From Trichoderma breve (taxonomy: Eukaryota; Ascomycota; Sordariomycetes; Hypocreales; Hypocreaceae), in NCBI RefSeq assembly GCF_028502605.1, contig NC_079233.1:6572001-6636000 (forward strand): 64,000 nt of DNA, given 5' to 3'. How positions within the stretch are numbered: position 1 is the stretch's first letter; every line of letters begins with the position of its first letter. Under the pieces are notes generated by a model. That model saw only the letters and a list, made by a program, of their open reading frames with translations. It made no database searches and was not told the DNA's origin. The position numbers were made by a program, and so were the translations under genes. This document shows, one piece after another, positions 12,333-22,426 of the stretch.

Positions 12333-12727
12333 AAAGAAGAAAGGAAAAAAAGATTCTAAAATGCGGGCGAGCTGCGAGGAGTTTTATAGCTGTGAATTGG
12401 GCGGTGGAGGGGTGGGGCGGCAGAATGGCAAAGTGGGTGGGGATTGGCCGGGTTGGAGTGGTTGGGGGCTGTTGCCTGGCGGGCTGAGAAGGTCCAGTAT
12501 CATCGAGAGTTGTCTACATGTACCTTGATACGTCTAGTTATTACACGGGTACAGCACAGCACTGTCATGTAAGTACGAGTACGGAATCAGGCATCGTTGA
12601 CAAAACTTTTGGTGTACCTCCAAGATTATATACAGGCATTGGATGGTGTCTTCGTACTCAAGACTCGTGGCGCCAGCCATTATGGCAAACGGTGAGCTGC
12701 ATTCCTATTGCCATGAATCAAGGGAGC
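12333..12727. promoter_or_regulatory. U2 promoter region and 3' side of the MerB-like gene
   Basis: No coding content. TATAAA on the minus strand at 12388-12383 is the likely core element for the U2 gene. GC-rich sequence with repeated GGTGGGG/GGTTGG motifs lies at 12400-12480. The MerB-like gene ends at 12728 reading toward this region. Confidence 0.5.
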
Positions 12728-13408
12728 TCAAAATCGCCCTGCCTCGTCTCCGATATCCCACGTTGGACCACTCAGTTTGTGACGGCCAAAAATCTCAATG
12801 GCGTCGCGCACAGTCCACTTCTTCCAGTTCGCGTCGGCATGACGGCCGTACCACTCCCTCGCAAAATCCCAAACCTGCTTGATCGGACGCACGTCTCCCT
12901 TTGCAAACCCTCTTGTAGCACACCATTCGTCCACCTCGGCTTCATTGCGAAACAGCAGCTGGACCGAGCAGGTATAAATCACATTGTCCCAGACCTTGGT
13001 CATGGGCACTGGAAAGTGAATCACGAAATCCTCCGTGTCCACCAGCTGTCCGTCCCGAGCCGTGACTGTCACTTCGTCGCCGATGGCGCCAGTCCGTGTC
13101 GTGAAAGTCGAGGTTCCGCCTGCGAGGTGCATCACGCCAAATGAGCACCAGGCACAGTTTCCCCACCACTTGCGATCCCCTGAAGACACAATGCAGGTTG
13201 TGGGTGCTGCCGAGAAGGGATGGCAAACCCACACCTCGTCGGATTTGGGGTGTAAGACAACTCCATGGTATTCTGCCAGGGCTTGCAGGCCTTGCCTCGT
13301 TGTGGCTACATCACATTCGAAGCGGGTGGCGATGTCGTTGACGGTGGGAGCCCGTTGGTTTTTGAGAAAAGAGGAGATGATGAACTCGTGCAAGCTGGAG
13401 TGATCCAT
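12728..13408 (-). CDS. Alkylmercury lyase (MerB)-like protein
   Basis: MerB cleaves carbon-mercury bonds using two cysteines and an aspartate (Cys96, Asp99, Cys159 in plasmid R831b MerB). This single-exon 226-aa protein starts with a winged-helix segment (residues ~5-60), as MerB does. A WWGNCAWCSFG stretch then places a Cys at residue 88 where MerB has Cys96. A second cysteine at residue 147 (NVIYTC) fits Cys159 in spacing: 59 residues apart against 63. The C-terminal part (EAEVDEWCATRG, then a V/I-x-QVWDFAREWYG helix) matches the MerB NHL-like end. The Asp99 position is Gly91. No ATG lies further upstream in frame, so 13408 is the start. Methylmercury demethylation is possible but not shown. 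Fungal members may have another substrate. No mercuric reductase lies nearby. Confidence 0.72.
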   Translation of the reverse strand: MDHSSLHEFIISSFLKNQRAPTVNDIATRFECDVATTRQGLQALAEYHGVVLHPKSDEVWVCHPFSAAPTTCIVSSGDRKWWGNCAWCSFGVMHLAGGTSTFTTRTGAIGDEVTVTARDGQLVDTEDFVIHFPVPMTKVWDNVIYTCSVQLLFRNEAEVDEWCATRGFAKGDVRPIKQVWDFAREWYGRHADANWKKWTVRDAIEIFGRHKLSGPTWDIGDEAGRF

Positions 13409-13510
13409 GATTGCAGCCCTGAGTATACTATATGTGGCTTCGGGTTTCGAATGTTGCGGCTCGAGCAGGCTAGATTTGCATGCAATGCCGGAAAGGGCCT
13501 CGATTACACA

Positions 13511-13518
13511 TTTATATA
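13511..13518 (-). promoter_or_regulatory. TATA box of the MerB-like gene
   Basis: On the minus strand this reads TATATAAA, about 105 bases upstream of the ATG at 13408. Position and sequence suit a fungal TATA element. Confidence 0.5.
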
Positions 13519-13682
13519 TTCCGTATGTAGGTCGTGATATTACCTCAATTCGGTAGTGATCATGTAAGTTGGCTGAATCAGCATGATTATATGATCGCGC
13601 GGACCGTCGAAAGGCGCGCCCAAGGGCTGAAGAGAAGTACCTAGGTAGTAAGAGTGGAGAGTTCCACTGTCTTTGTACGCCA

Positions 13683-13698
13683 TGTTGATTAATCAACA
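13683..13698. promoter_or_regulatory. 16-bp perfect palindrome upstream of the MerB-like gene
   Basis: TGTTGATTAATCAACA is a perfect dyad with no spacer. It lies about 165 bp upstream of the TATA box. It is the kind of site a homodimeric regulator would bind; the factor is unknown. Confidence 0.45.
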
Positions 13699-14162
13699 AA
13701 TGCAGTGTATGTTGATCTCAGGTGGGATGAAATGGCTTGGTGGAAGAGAGAAGCACAAGATGCGTTGCTCTTTTTGTATCTTGGATAGTACAGAACAAAG
13801 ATTATACTAAGCAAATTTAACAGGTTCTGTGAATGCAAACAGCAAATCTTGCAACATAGCTGCAGCATTACTGTTCCAATTGCCTTATGGCTCTTATAGT
13901 CGCTTACAATTACCAGTAAAAAAACCTCGTAGGTAGTTTAGTATGGCGCCATGGGCATTATATCGCACCAGTATCACAAGTTCCTAGGACATAAACCAAC
14001 AGAGCCAAAACCGGCTGTACTTTGTCGACAGTTACATAGAGAGCGCACCTTTGAACTTGTCCGGCCAGCATCCAACATAACACAAGAAATCTAGCTTGAC
14101 TGATCCAAAAACCACTTATGGGCAAAAGGGTCGGACGTAAGAAGTCATGATGATTAATCCCG
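13699..14162. other. Intergenic, no gene seen
   Basis: This lies between the upstream region of the MerB-like gene and the 3' end of the aldoxime-dehydratase-like gene. Both are on the minus strand, so it combines upstream control sequence and a 3' untranslated region. No further structure was noticed. Confidence 0.4.
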
Positions 14163-15302
14163 TTACGCTGCGTCGGTCAGCTCCTTATAGCCCATCAATC
14201 CCGTGCCGTCCAAGCAACCAATGTACTCGGCTTCAAAGTCGCTTCTTTTTAATATTCCTACCTCGACAGAGAGCTGAGTTCGTCCCTTCCCCATACCAAG
14301 AGTCCCAGAGCTTTTGTGATGTTTCTCAAACGCCATACGGGCCTTGAAGTGGTCTCGGGTAGATTTGCCAGAGTATTCAAAGGCGGCAAGGTCTAGATAG
14401 AAAACAAATTGACTTGTGATTCTGGATTCCGGTAACGTTGAAGTGAGGTCGTCGTCTATTTGTGTCAAGGCAGTATTGCGGAAGGATAAGACGCCGTGCT
14501 TGCTGCGCTCCTTGTCCAGTGAATCCATCCAGCCTCTCACAAAGGGATTGATGTGCTTGTCCCAAATCTCCTTTTCTTGTTCGGTCATTTGCGAGTAGTC
14601 TTGGAATTCCCACACGTACAGCATATTGTCAATGCCATGTAGCAGTACTACCCTCCCGAGACGGATCTGATCAATCGACGTGTCTGCTGATGACGGAGGA
14701 TCTCGAAGCACCACCGTCTTCTTATCAGGTATCGTCTTTACTTCTTTCTCTTCCATTTCCTTCCTCTGTGCCTGCGAGATGAACGCAGACTCAAAGTCGT
14801 CTGATTCATGATCGGGGATACGCTCGCGATAAATACCCCAGTATTTCTGCTGTGGCGCAATATCGGCATATTCAACCTCTGCTAATTCTGGCACCAGAGC
14901 AAGCCCTTGCTTTTTCGTCGATCCGGTGGCATGCATGAAGCGTCGTGGGTTTATACGCATAATCTCGCGCCAAATGCCGGCATCTTCTTCAAGCGAGTTC
15001 CAGAAGCTTGACACGGCGGCGCTCTGCCACCAGGCTTCGTAGTCTGTGCTGGAGAACCAGAATGCCTGGAAGATGGTAGTGTTGCAGTTTGATGAGGGAT
15101 TTCTAGGCTGTTGGGCTTCGGTCATTATCTGGACATGGCCGGGGCCATTTTCGAGAGCGAATATGTCTTTGAGAGCTGCGATCGAGTTTCGTTTAAGAGG
15201 TGTGAGGGACTCTGGATGCTGTATGCCGAATAACGCTAGAACTGACGGAGTGTCGTCTGAAAGAGCTTCCTTGGTGGTAAGAAGCGGTAATTTGAAGGTC
15301 AT
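14163..15302 (-). CDS. Aldoxime (phenylacetaldoxime) dehydratase-family protein
   Basis: Aldoxime dehydratases are haem enzymes that turn aldoximes into nitriles. This uninterrupted 379-aa frame has the family's length and layout. An N-terminal FGIQHPE block and a GPGHVQIMTEAQ block come first. NTTIFQAFWFSSTDYEAWW follows, then a HGIDNMLYVWEFQDYS block, and a C-terminal FEAEYIGCLDGTGLM that corresponds to the family's FEYxxCxxxTGLL ending. In the family as I know it, a distal catalytic histidine sits in a WHEV-type motif just before that ending. Here the segment reads QLSVEVGIL and has no histidine, while a His is kept in STRDHFKARMAF where the haem ligand is expected. Activity is therefore uncertain. 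The start ATG is the first in frame. It is transcribed away from the NmrA-like gene, sharing an 0.8-kb upstream region. Confidence 0.8.
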   Translation of the reverse strand: MTFKLPLLTTKEALSDDTPSVLALFGIQHPESLTPLKRNSIAALKDIFALENGPGHVQIMTEAQQPRNPSSNCNTTIFQAFWFSSTDYEAWWQSAAVSSFWNSLEEDAGIWREIMRINPRRFMHATGSTKKQGLALVPELAEVEYADIAPQQKYWGIYRERIPDHESDDFESAFISQAQRKEMEEKEVKTIPDKKTVVLRDPPSSADTSIDQIRLGRVVLLHGIDNMLYVWEFQDYSQMTEQEKEIWDKHINPFVRGWMDSLDKERSKHGVLSFRNTALTQIDDDLTSTLPESRITSQFVFYLDLAAFEYSGKSTRDHFKARMAFEKHHKSSGTLGMGKGRTQLSVEVGILKRSDFEAEYIGCLDGTGLMGYKELTDAA

Positions 15303-16099
15303 TGCAATTTTTTCGAGTAGTTTATAGAATTCTTATGGAGAAGAAGTATTCAAGGTATTGGGTTTTTGTATAATAAACGTTGTCAATCTAAGAGGCAGCC
15401 GGGAGACTATTTAATCGTATATACGGGAAGAAAGACTACAAAGAATAGTTATAAGCAATGGTCCAAAACAAAGAAAAAAGACAATCTGAAGCATCTTCTC
15501 ACATAAATAGACATTTGACATTAAGATCATTAGCTCTTCCGCAGCCAACGCCGAAGTAATGGGGCGTCGATGGATGCTCGTGGACGCTAAGCGACTTAAA
15601 CGAGCTAGACGATGATCACACAACTACAGTAGCTGGTGAAAATGCCGATCAAATCTTTCGTAATTGAAGCTTAATTGTTGTAAACTTACGTTATCTTATA
15701 TGACATCGTCATACCAGCCTAGATACTGACGTTGAGGGTTCAGTCTGGGTGGATCTTGTTGTAGCATCTCCGTTCGAAGCCAGGCTTCTATACATGTAGC
15801 CGTATAATTCCGGCTTCCCTTGATCCGGTTCTGATTCCAAATTTGCATGCGTGTCAAGTTATTTTGCCAACTAGTCGTGCCCAGTTTAACGTTATATCAG
15901 ATGCTTATGAATCTGAGTCGATCGCCCTCCAACGACTATCAAGGAGAAATGGCTCTCCAAAAAGTGACGCCCTTTCAGAAGACACACCGCCGCCAAAGAT
16001 CTCATTCATCTAGAGACTACATATATATGCCATCATATAGATCTACAATTACAAAGTACAGTGCATAGCTTTTTTGTATCAAAGATTTATTATATCAGC
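15303..16099. promoter_or_regulatory. Divergent promoter between aldoxime-dehydratase-like and NmrA-like genes
   Basis: This is a 0.8-kb AT-rich region with no coding content. For the rightward gene a TATATATA run lies at about 16019-16027, about 75 bases before the ATG. For the leftward gene a TATATAC-like stretch lies at about 15415-15422 on the minus strand. Shared control of the pair is inference from layout. Confidence 0.5.
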
Positions 16100-17098
16100 A
16101 TGATGGCCAAGAAACTCGTCACGGTTGTCGGCGCCACTGGCGCGCAGGGGGGCTCAGTTGTTGATTACCTGCTCAAGAACAAGTCCCAAGAATATGCCAT
16201 CCGCGCAATAACTCGGTCTACGGAGAGCGCAACAGCAAAAGCTCTTGCCGCTCGTGGCGTTGAAGTGGTTCGCGCGGACTTGACTGACACCACGGCCCTC
16301 AAAGCAGCATTTGCTGGATCATACGCCATTTTCGCAGTCACAAACTTTTGGGGTTTGTTTTCAGACGCCCAAAAACAATTTCCCGAAGAAAAAGACGTTG
16401 CCTTATTGGCTGGCCAGGCTGCAGCCATTGAGACTCAGATGGGCATCAACATGGTAGACGCGGCATTAGCCACCGATACGCTACAGCATTACATTTGGTC
16501 GGCTCTTACAGACGCATGTACAGTCAGTGGTGGTAGAATTAAACCTCCGCATTACGATTCCAAGGCCAAAGTCACTCGATATATCCAATCTAAGCCAGAA
16601 TTGTTGGCAAAGACCACGTTCGTGTGGTGCGCCTACTATGCGACAAACTTTGCGGGCTTAACTCGACCTATCTACGTCCCAGCCACTGGTCAATATATCC
16701 AGATACAAGCTACTCCATCCGACCAACCGATTGCCTGTATCGGAAACACCCGCTCTAATTTCGGAATATTCGTGGAAGCAGCGCTCGCTCAACCGGACAA
16801 GACTCGCGGTGGACAGACTGTGTTTGCGTTTGTGGAGAGCACGACTCTAGGAGGCCTGCTGCAGACTTGGGCGGAAGCACATAATGTCAAGGCCACGTAT
16901 ATCCAGGTATCTCGTGAAACTCTTTTCTCTGCATGGCCTATGGAAGTTCAAGAGTTTACGGTTGGGATGGAGTTTTGGGATATGATTCGGGATAAGGAGT
17001 GGACTGGCAAGGACAGCTTTCTGACGTATTCTGACTTGTGGATAGACGTTACGACGTTGAAAAGTGTGAAAGAATCTTTTGCAGAGTTGGAGCTCTAG
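16100..17098 (+). CDS. NmrA-like NAD(P)-binding protein
   Basis: NmrA-like proteins have a Rossmann fold. They act either as redox-sensing regulators (NmrA binds the GATA factor AreA) or as atypical short-chain reductases. The single exon gives 332 aa. The N-terminus KLVTVVGATGAQGGSVVDYLL carries the GxxGxxG dinucleotide motif at residues 11-17. Further family blocks are VEVVRADLTD, YAIFAVTNFW, QHYIWSALTDA and FVWCAYYATNF. The catalytic YxxxK of classical SDRs is not evident, as usual for this family. Two ATGs stand in tandem (16100 and 16103) and either could be used. An upstream open frame without a good context is ignored. Its neighbour across the divergent promoter is the aldoxime-dehydratase-like gene. 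Confidence 0.9.
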   Translation: MMAKKLVTVVGATGAQGGSVVDYLLKNKSQEYAIRAITRSTESATAKALAARGVEVVRADLTDTTALKAAFAGSYAIFAVTNFWGLFSDAQKQFPEEKDVALLAGQAAAIETQMGINMVDAALATDTLQHYIWSALTDACTVSGGRIKPPHYDSKAKVTRYIQSKPELLAKTTFVWCAYYATNFAGLTRPIYVPATGQYIQIQATPSDQPIACIGNTRSNFGIFVEAALAQPDKTRGGQTVFAFVESTTLGGLLQTWAEAHNVKATYIQVSRETLFSAWPMEVQEFTVGMEFWDMIRDKEWTGKDSFLTYSDLWIDVTTLKSVKESFAELEL

Positions 17099-20000
17099 AG
17101 GTTGCGAAAAGGATGTGATGGTGGAGACGGGCGGCGTCTAGACTGTATCTAATGAAGGATATTAACGATCAGTAATCATTGAGATGGACGATGTGCATGA
17201 GCTGAGAGAATACGAGCTCCGATTAGGTTAGAGTGGAAATCTAATGTACTCGCATTAGGGGAGGGAGAGGTGCAATCACTCTGAAACTGTGCCCGTGATC
17301 CATGTCAGCGAGAATGGGTCTGAGTAGCGATAGCAACTTATTTTAATGCGTAACAGTCTTGCACGTATACAAAGTTGCTCATGTTGGCTAAAGTACTGAA
17401 GGCTTTGCTGCAAGCTTTGATTCTGGTGTTAGTTGCAAGCCTTATATACCACCTAGTACGTATTACGTTACAATTCGTAACAGTTTCCAAGTTATGTTAT
17501 ATGATTAGAGACTATCATGTCAAAATGTAGTCCCTCTTCAACGTCGTTCTTCCCAATACTTTAAACATCCGAGTTAATCTTATGAAAAGGTGAGGGAGCG
17601 AGGTATATATGAAGACATGGATGCTACGCTCAAAACTGTACTAGCCAAAGATTTGCGCTTTGTGGGAAAGGGTCTTTTAGCTATGTCAAATACTGCATAA
17701 TCTATACGAGATTAACATTTGAAAACACAATCCAGCATAGTTGCCCGACATGTCTCGCTCGTTCGGGATCTGAAGGACTCTGTTCTTCAAGATGATCGCC
17801 GAATATCAGATCCCGAAGGATTCTGTTCTTCAAGGTGATCGCCGACCATCCACCCCAGCAATGAATGCAAGACTGAGATGTAAGCTGCGGCATCAAGGCC
17901 GCCGATGTTTAATATGTCTTTTGTAACATCTTCTTTCGTGGGTGCCCGATGTGGGCACTCAGGGGGGTGGGCTGAATAGGCGAGCTTCAAGCCTTCAACT
18001 GGGTCTTCAGCCAGGCCAACCTTGCCAACCTTGCCAACTACCGGACTACAACTAACCTAGCGAACATTGCAGACGATCTTGAGTGGCAATCCTATTTTGG
18101 CAAGCCGTATTTGTCCGAGGGATGGGCTGATTCCCCGACGCCCGAGAGACGACAACCGTAATTCAAAGCTTCTTAACAACCGGATCTGCAGCTAAGAGAA
18201 GCACATATGGTAGGATTGCATCCCACCGGCGGCTGGGCATCTTTTAACCGACTTTGAAGTCTTTTCGCCCCATTGGAAGGACATTGATGTTACCCGGATT
18301 CTTCCAAGAGACCGATAAAGCCGATGAGGTTTGCGTTAGCGCCGCCGACAATCGCTTCAATGGCCACTGGGACGTTGAGGGGAGGGTAGACGATGATCAA
18401 GGGGTTTCATTGGCCCATTGGCAAGTTAATACAGTGTTACACATTCAATGGAACCTCCTCTATGCAAATCTTACTTGGCCAAGCAGACTACCACCAGTAG
18501 TATGCTCCTGTGAGTGGGACAGCGGTCCAGACTCGAGTCATCCATGGGCAGGTTTATCTACAAGTAACTCAAAAGCCGGGCTGGGCTGGGCTAGCTAGCC
18601 GCCAGACTGGGGTCTCTTGATCGTCAAATACGCGGCGAAAGGAGCTAAATCTGGTAGAGGATTTAGAACTCTGGACGCCCCTGACGAGACTGGTTCTCCG
18701 CGGAATCAAACACGAAGCCGGATAACCATTGGAACTGAAAACCACGGCAGGATGGAGGTGATACCTACTGGTATGGCGTACGTATCAACGATCATATTAT
18801 TTGTCAGGGTAGTTCAAAAATTGCAGAAGGGGTGTGGAGATTCCTATTTCCAGTCTGGAGGGTCGGATCCTGTCATGATGTTTGAGGACAAATTTAGCTT
18901 GTGACGATACAATTGGATAGAAATGCAATGTCAGAACTAAGATTGGGGCATTCGTGCAGAGCTAGATATATATGGCTAAGATTGATGTGTATAGTAAGTG
19001 TGCTTGACTCGGTATACTTGATGTTTACTATCTAGTAGGCATATGAAAGGAACTACATCGTGATCACAGGCAGATTCTAAAAGGCACGAATCTATATGGA
19101 TGCCTAAATATGAAATCTACGTTACGTATGTTTGCCTGCCTGTAGTAGAAACATAGATACACGTATACCTACTATACACTTTCCTATCATGTTTAGATAC
19201 ACGGAGTGTGAGACAAAATTTTCCCATCGCTCCGGTTTGGGGCCGGTTCAGCGGAACGGTGATCCTCGGCAGAATTTGGAATGCATCTGATTAGTTTTTA
19301 ACCTCAACGTTATAAATAAGATTTTAGCATTGCTGCAGACGTTTTTGAGAGTCTTTCAAACCCAGCGAGACTCCCCGGTGTCCTCATGAATCGTGAAGGC
19401 ACGATTTACTGAATTATGATTACTAAACCACGGAGCAACCGCTGCCCAATGACACGCTGGGCTTGATAGCAATAGGCTACTCTGGGTGACATTTCGGTTG
19501 ACTGCATCTCAAATCCTGCTAGGTACTAGGTAGTTGACTCATTGAAGAATGTACATTTTCCCAGTAACTTGCAGGATTTTACTCGGTTTCGTAGAGTTTA
19601 GTTGTCGATGCCGCAGCATTGCCGCTTGGGATACCTGACTAACTATCCGAGACACCTCGGATAAAGTCTATAGTTGGAGGCGAAACTGTCCTGAGATTCC
19701 ATCATGGAGATGATACGAGAGTCATCTTCTAGCTTAAAAAGGCAATTATACTAGCAGTACAGCCTCGGCCTGGTTGCTTCTACGATAGGTGTAAAATATG
19801 CCGCCGTTGGAAGAGATTGGCGGTAGATGCTTATACGAGGCCCGGAAGGGGATAGTCTCCGCCAGCTGGCCCGTATTTGTCAGAAACAAGCATCACCTTT
19901 AATTCTGGCAGAATCCTTTCGGCGAATCTCAGTGTACCTTATTTTGTAAGCAAAAGCATGGCCTTGATAGCGACTCGAGCCGTCGGAATCGTCTGATGGG

Positions 20001-20164
20001 ATGTGCATAAGGCATAAAAGCGCTGGGCGGATGCATCAGGGACTGAACTACTTAAGGCCATGGTTTAGGAGAGTTGGTGGCCAAGACGACGGCTGCAACT
20101 GGATGATTAAACTGGAAACCATCAACCTCCTGATTCTCGCCACCAGATAAACTAGAACCTCACG
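17099..20164. other. 3-kb stretch without a recognised gene
   Basis: Only short frames occur here. Two overlapping minus-strand frames at 17702-17990 share a repeated GDHLEEQ peptide because they lie across a tandem duplication (listed separately). A plus-strand frame at 18254-18598 has no recognisable motif. Short CCAACCTTG repeats lie at about 18014-18037. The right end should contain the bZIP gene promoter. This could be relic coding sequence or long upstream control DNA. Confidence 0.45.
17767..17852. repeat. Imperfect tandem duplication, ~42 bp unit, two copies
   Basis: GATCTGAAGGACTCTGTTCT... starting at 17767 is followed by GATCCCGAAGGATTCTGTTC... starting at 17809. Both continue with TTCAAG(A/G)TGATCGCCGA. 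The copies differ by a small indel and several transitions. Confidence 0.65.
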
Positions 20165-21602
20165 ATGTCTTCAGAGAAACCACCACGACGCAGCGCGCGG
20201 CGGGCAGAGCCAAAACCACAAAACAACTCACCGGAGAATGACGAAAGTCTGGAGGTTTGTTTCATGCATGATTACACTCACATTCCGGTCAACGCAGACT
20301 GACTCGCCAACCCAACAACAGAAACGGCGGCAGCGGAATCGCAAAGCCCAGCGCTTATTTCGGCTACGGCGTCAAGCAGCTCATGCCAACTATGAGAAGA
20401 ACCTGATCCATATGGAGGGCGCCCTTGAGCAGATGGCTTCCACCTTTCTCGACTTCACCAACGGGATCCTTCAGTCACCGCTCATTAGCCGGGATCCTGC
20501 TCTCATTTCAAAGCTGCGTACGGCAACTGACAGCATTCTGTTTCTGTGCCAGGGCAGCAACAATGATCTGGACGACAATTCTGATAACAGTCCACCTACC
20601 ATCAAGGTTGTTGGCCCCAGTCCCGTTTCCAGCCCTGATAACGCTGCTATCCAGCAAGGCTTCCACGGAAACGGGCAACTTCCTCAGCCAACCGCCGTAG
20701 ACAACATGTTTCTTGATATCAATGCCTTTAATCAGCCCCGGCCTGTACCTCAACCAGGCGTTCAGCACAACAACCCGCTGTCCGGATGGCATTCGCCGCA
20801 GATCAGAAACATATTCGGCAACGGCTTCATGAGCCTACCGCCCATCGACTTTGCCGATTGTGCCGACACCGATACCATGTTGCAGATGTATCCGGCCGAG
20901 GACTCCCTGAGTATGATTGTGACCAGAGCCTCGTTGCAAAACGCCTATGATGCCATACTGAGCGATACGCAGGCTACTACCCCGATGGTAGATAGGATAT
21001 TCGGATTCCCTTTGAAATTCCGTTCCCGCGAGGAAATTCTCATGGTACTGCGCTGGTACTTGAGGCCCTCGTCTCCAGAAGTTGTTCGATTAGCCACGGC
21101 CGAGTTTGACGACTACTTGGTGGCTCAGTATTATCACGGAATCGTCACGTCGCAGTATAGAGCCGTCGAGGGAGTGTTTCGTGGAGACATTGTAGCGCCA
21201 CCGGAGAAAGGCTCTCCTCCACCGGCGCAGAGTCGGATTCTGAATGCCTACCAGATCGAACAGTGGCTATTAGCTTGCGGCTTGAGATATATCGATTTCG
21301 ATACCATTGCGCTCACGGACCTCAAGCCAACTGGCTTGCTCCTGAACACCAGACCCCCCGACGATCCAGATGTCCTCCTGGCAACCCTTAGGGCCCTACA
21401 ACAAGAGGATTCCATTTTGGATGGTCAGACGGCAACTGGATATCATACGGCCTCTGAAGCATTTTCCAAGAACATTCGCCTGTCAAGATCACGGTTGATA
21501 CATGTTCTGACGGGAATATCCTTTTGCATAGACAAAGGGCCGGCGTATTGCGAACAGGCCCTGTTGGAGGCAGTGGTTACAGCCATGATTCCCGACAGCT
21601 AG
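20165..21602 (+). CDS. bZIP transcription factor of the fungal AP-1-like type
   Basis: This is a DNA-binding regulator, presumably nuclear. Two exons (20165-20254 and 20298-21602) give 464 aa. The intron is only 43 nt, short even for fungi, but the splice keeps frame and adds a natural MSSEKPPRRSARR start. The basic region QKRRQRNRKAQRLFRLRRQ has the N-x-x-A-Q-x-x-F-R signature (residues 44-52) of Yap/Pap1-like factors. The leucine zipper that follows is weak. The C-terminal half (residues ~250-460) contains MVDRIFGFPLKFRSREEILMVLRWY and QIEQWLLACGLRYID. It resembles the DUF3425 domain often linked to fungal bZIPs. The next gene downstream on the same strand is an MFS transporter, a common pairing in metabolite or resistance loci, so it may regulate that gene. 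Confidence 0.85.
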
Positions 21603-22426
21603 GTACGGAGTAATCAAGCAACCAAGGCATTAGCTGTATGATTGGGAACGAGAAAAAAAGTCTAATAATAAAGCGTCTTTTTATAGAAATACATTCATGT
21701 TGCGGCTCTGCACATATATAGCTACTTTCGGCCCCTTTGAAAAATTTCGCCGCATGCACATTCGACCACCCTTCTCGCTGTGCGCAACGTGAAGCAATCC
21801 GACCCCCCTGCTCTCTTAACTGCAGGTTACGTGTTGGCACATACCCATACTACAGCGGATAGGCATATAATTGTCGAGCTTTTTGCTGTCTGACCCACGG
21901 AATGCGTCTGTTTTGGGGTTTCGGTGGGCTGGAATTTAGGGGCGCGCGGCTCTTATTACGAAAGATCTCGGAGCAGCTTTGTTAACATGAAGCGAACAAA
22001 CTGCCAGCTATGCCTTAGCAGCTGATTATTCTACAGCTCTTACACTCGGAGAGCATTACCGAACAATAATTTGTATCGAGTCCCGCTGCTGAGTCGCTGA
22101 TTGGGCGGCGATGTTTGGAAGTCGGAGCACTTAGCTAAGACCTCCGACTCAGCATCTCACCACCATAGCCTTTGAATCGTAGCACTCGGAGGAAAGTCTC
22201 GTCGGCTCCCTGGTCAAATGCCATCAAATTGGCTGTATTTTACAAATACACTGCTTTCAAAGCATAAACTCTGTTGATTGGAATCATGTCTTATAAAGGT
22301 GTTAGCTCACCTGGCCCGTGGCTCACCGATTGTAGTCGGCATTTCTTAGGTGAATGCAGCGAAGGGAAACAAAAGAGAAGGGAGAGAAAAACAGCAAAAG
22401 AGTGATCTGAAGGGTCTTATTTCCAA
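21603..22426. promoter_or_regulatory. Region between the bZIP gene and the MFS gene
   Basis: No coding content. TATAAA at 22292-22297 lies 130 bases before the MFS start and is a likely TATA box. The left part is the bZIP 3' untranslated region, with AATAAA on the plus strand at about 21666-21671. Confidence 0.5.

Noticed and set aside
13409..13699. 97-codon upstream extension of the MerB-like frame with an Arg/Ser-rich, mitochondrial-like start
   Set aside because: The extension contains no ATG, and a TATA box and palindrome lie inside it.
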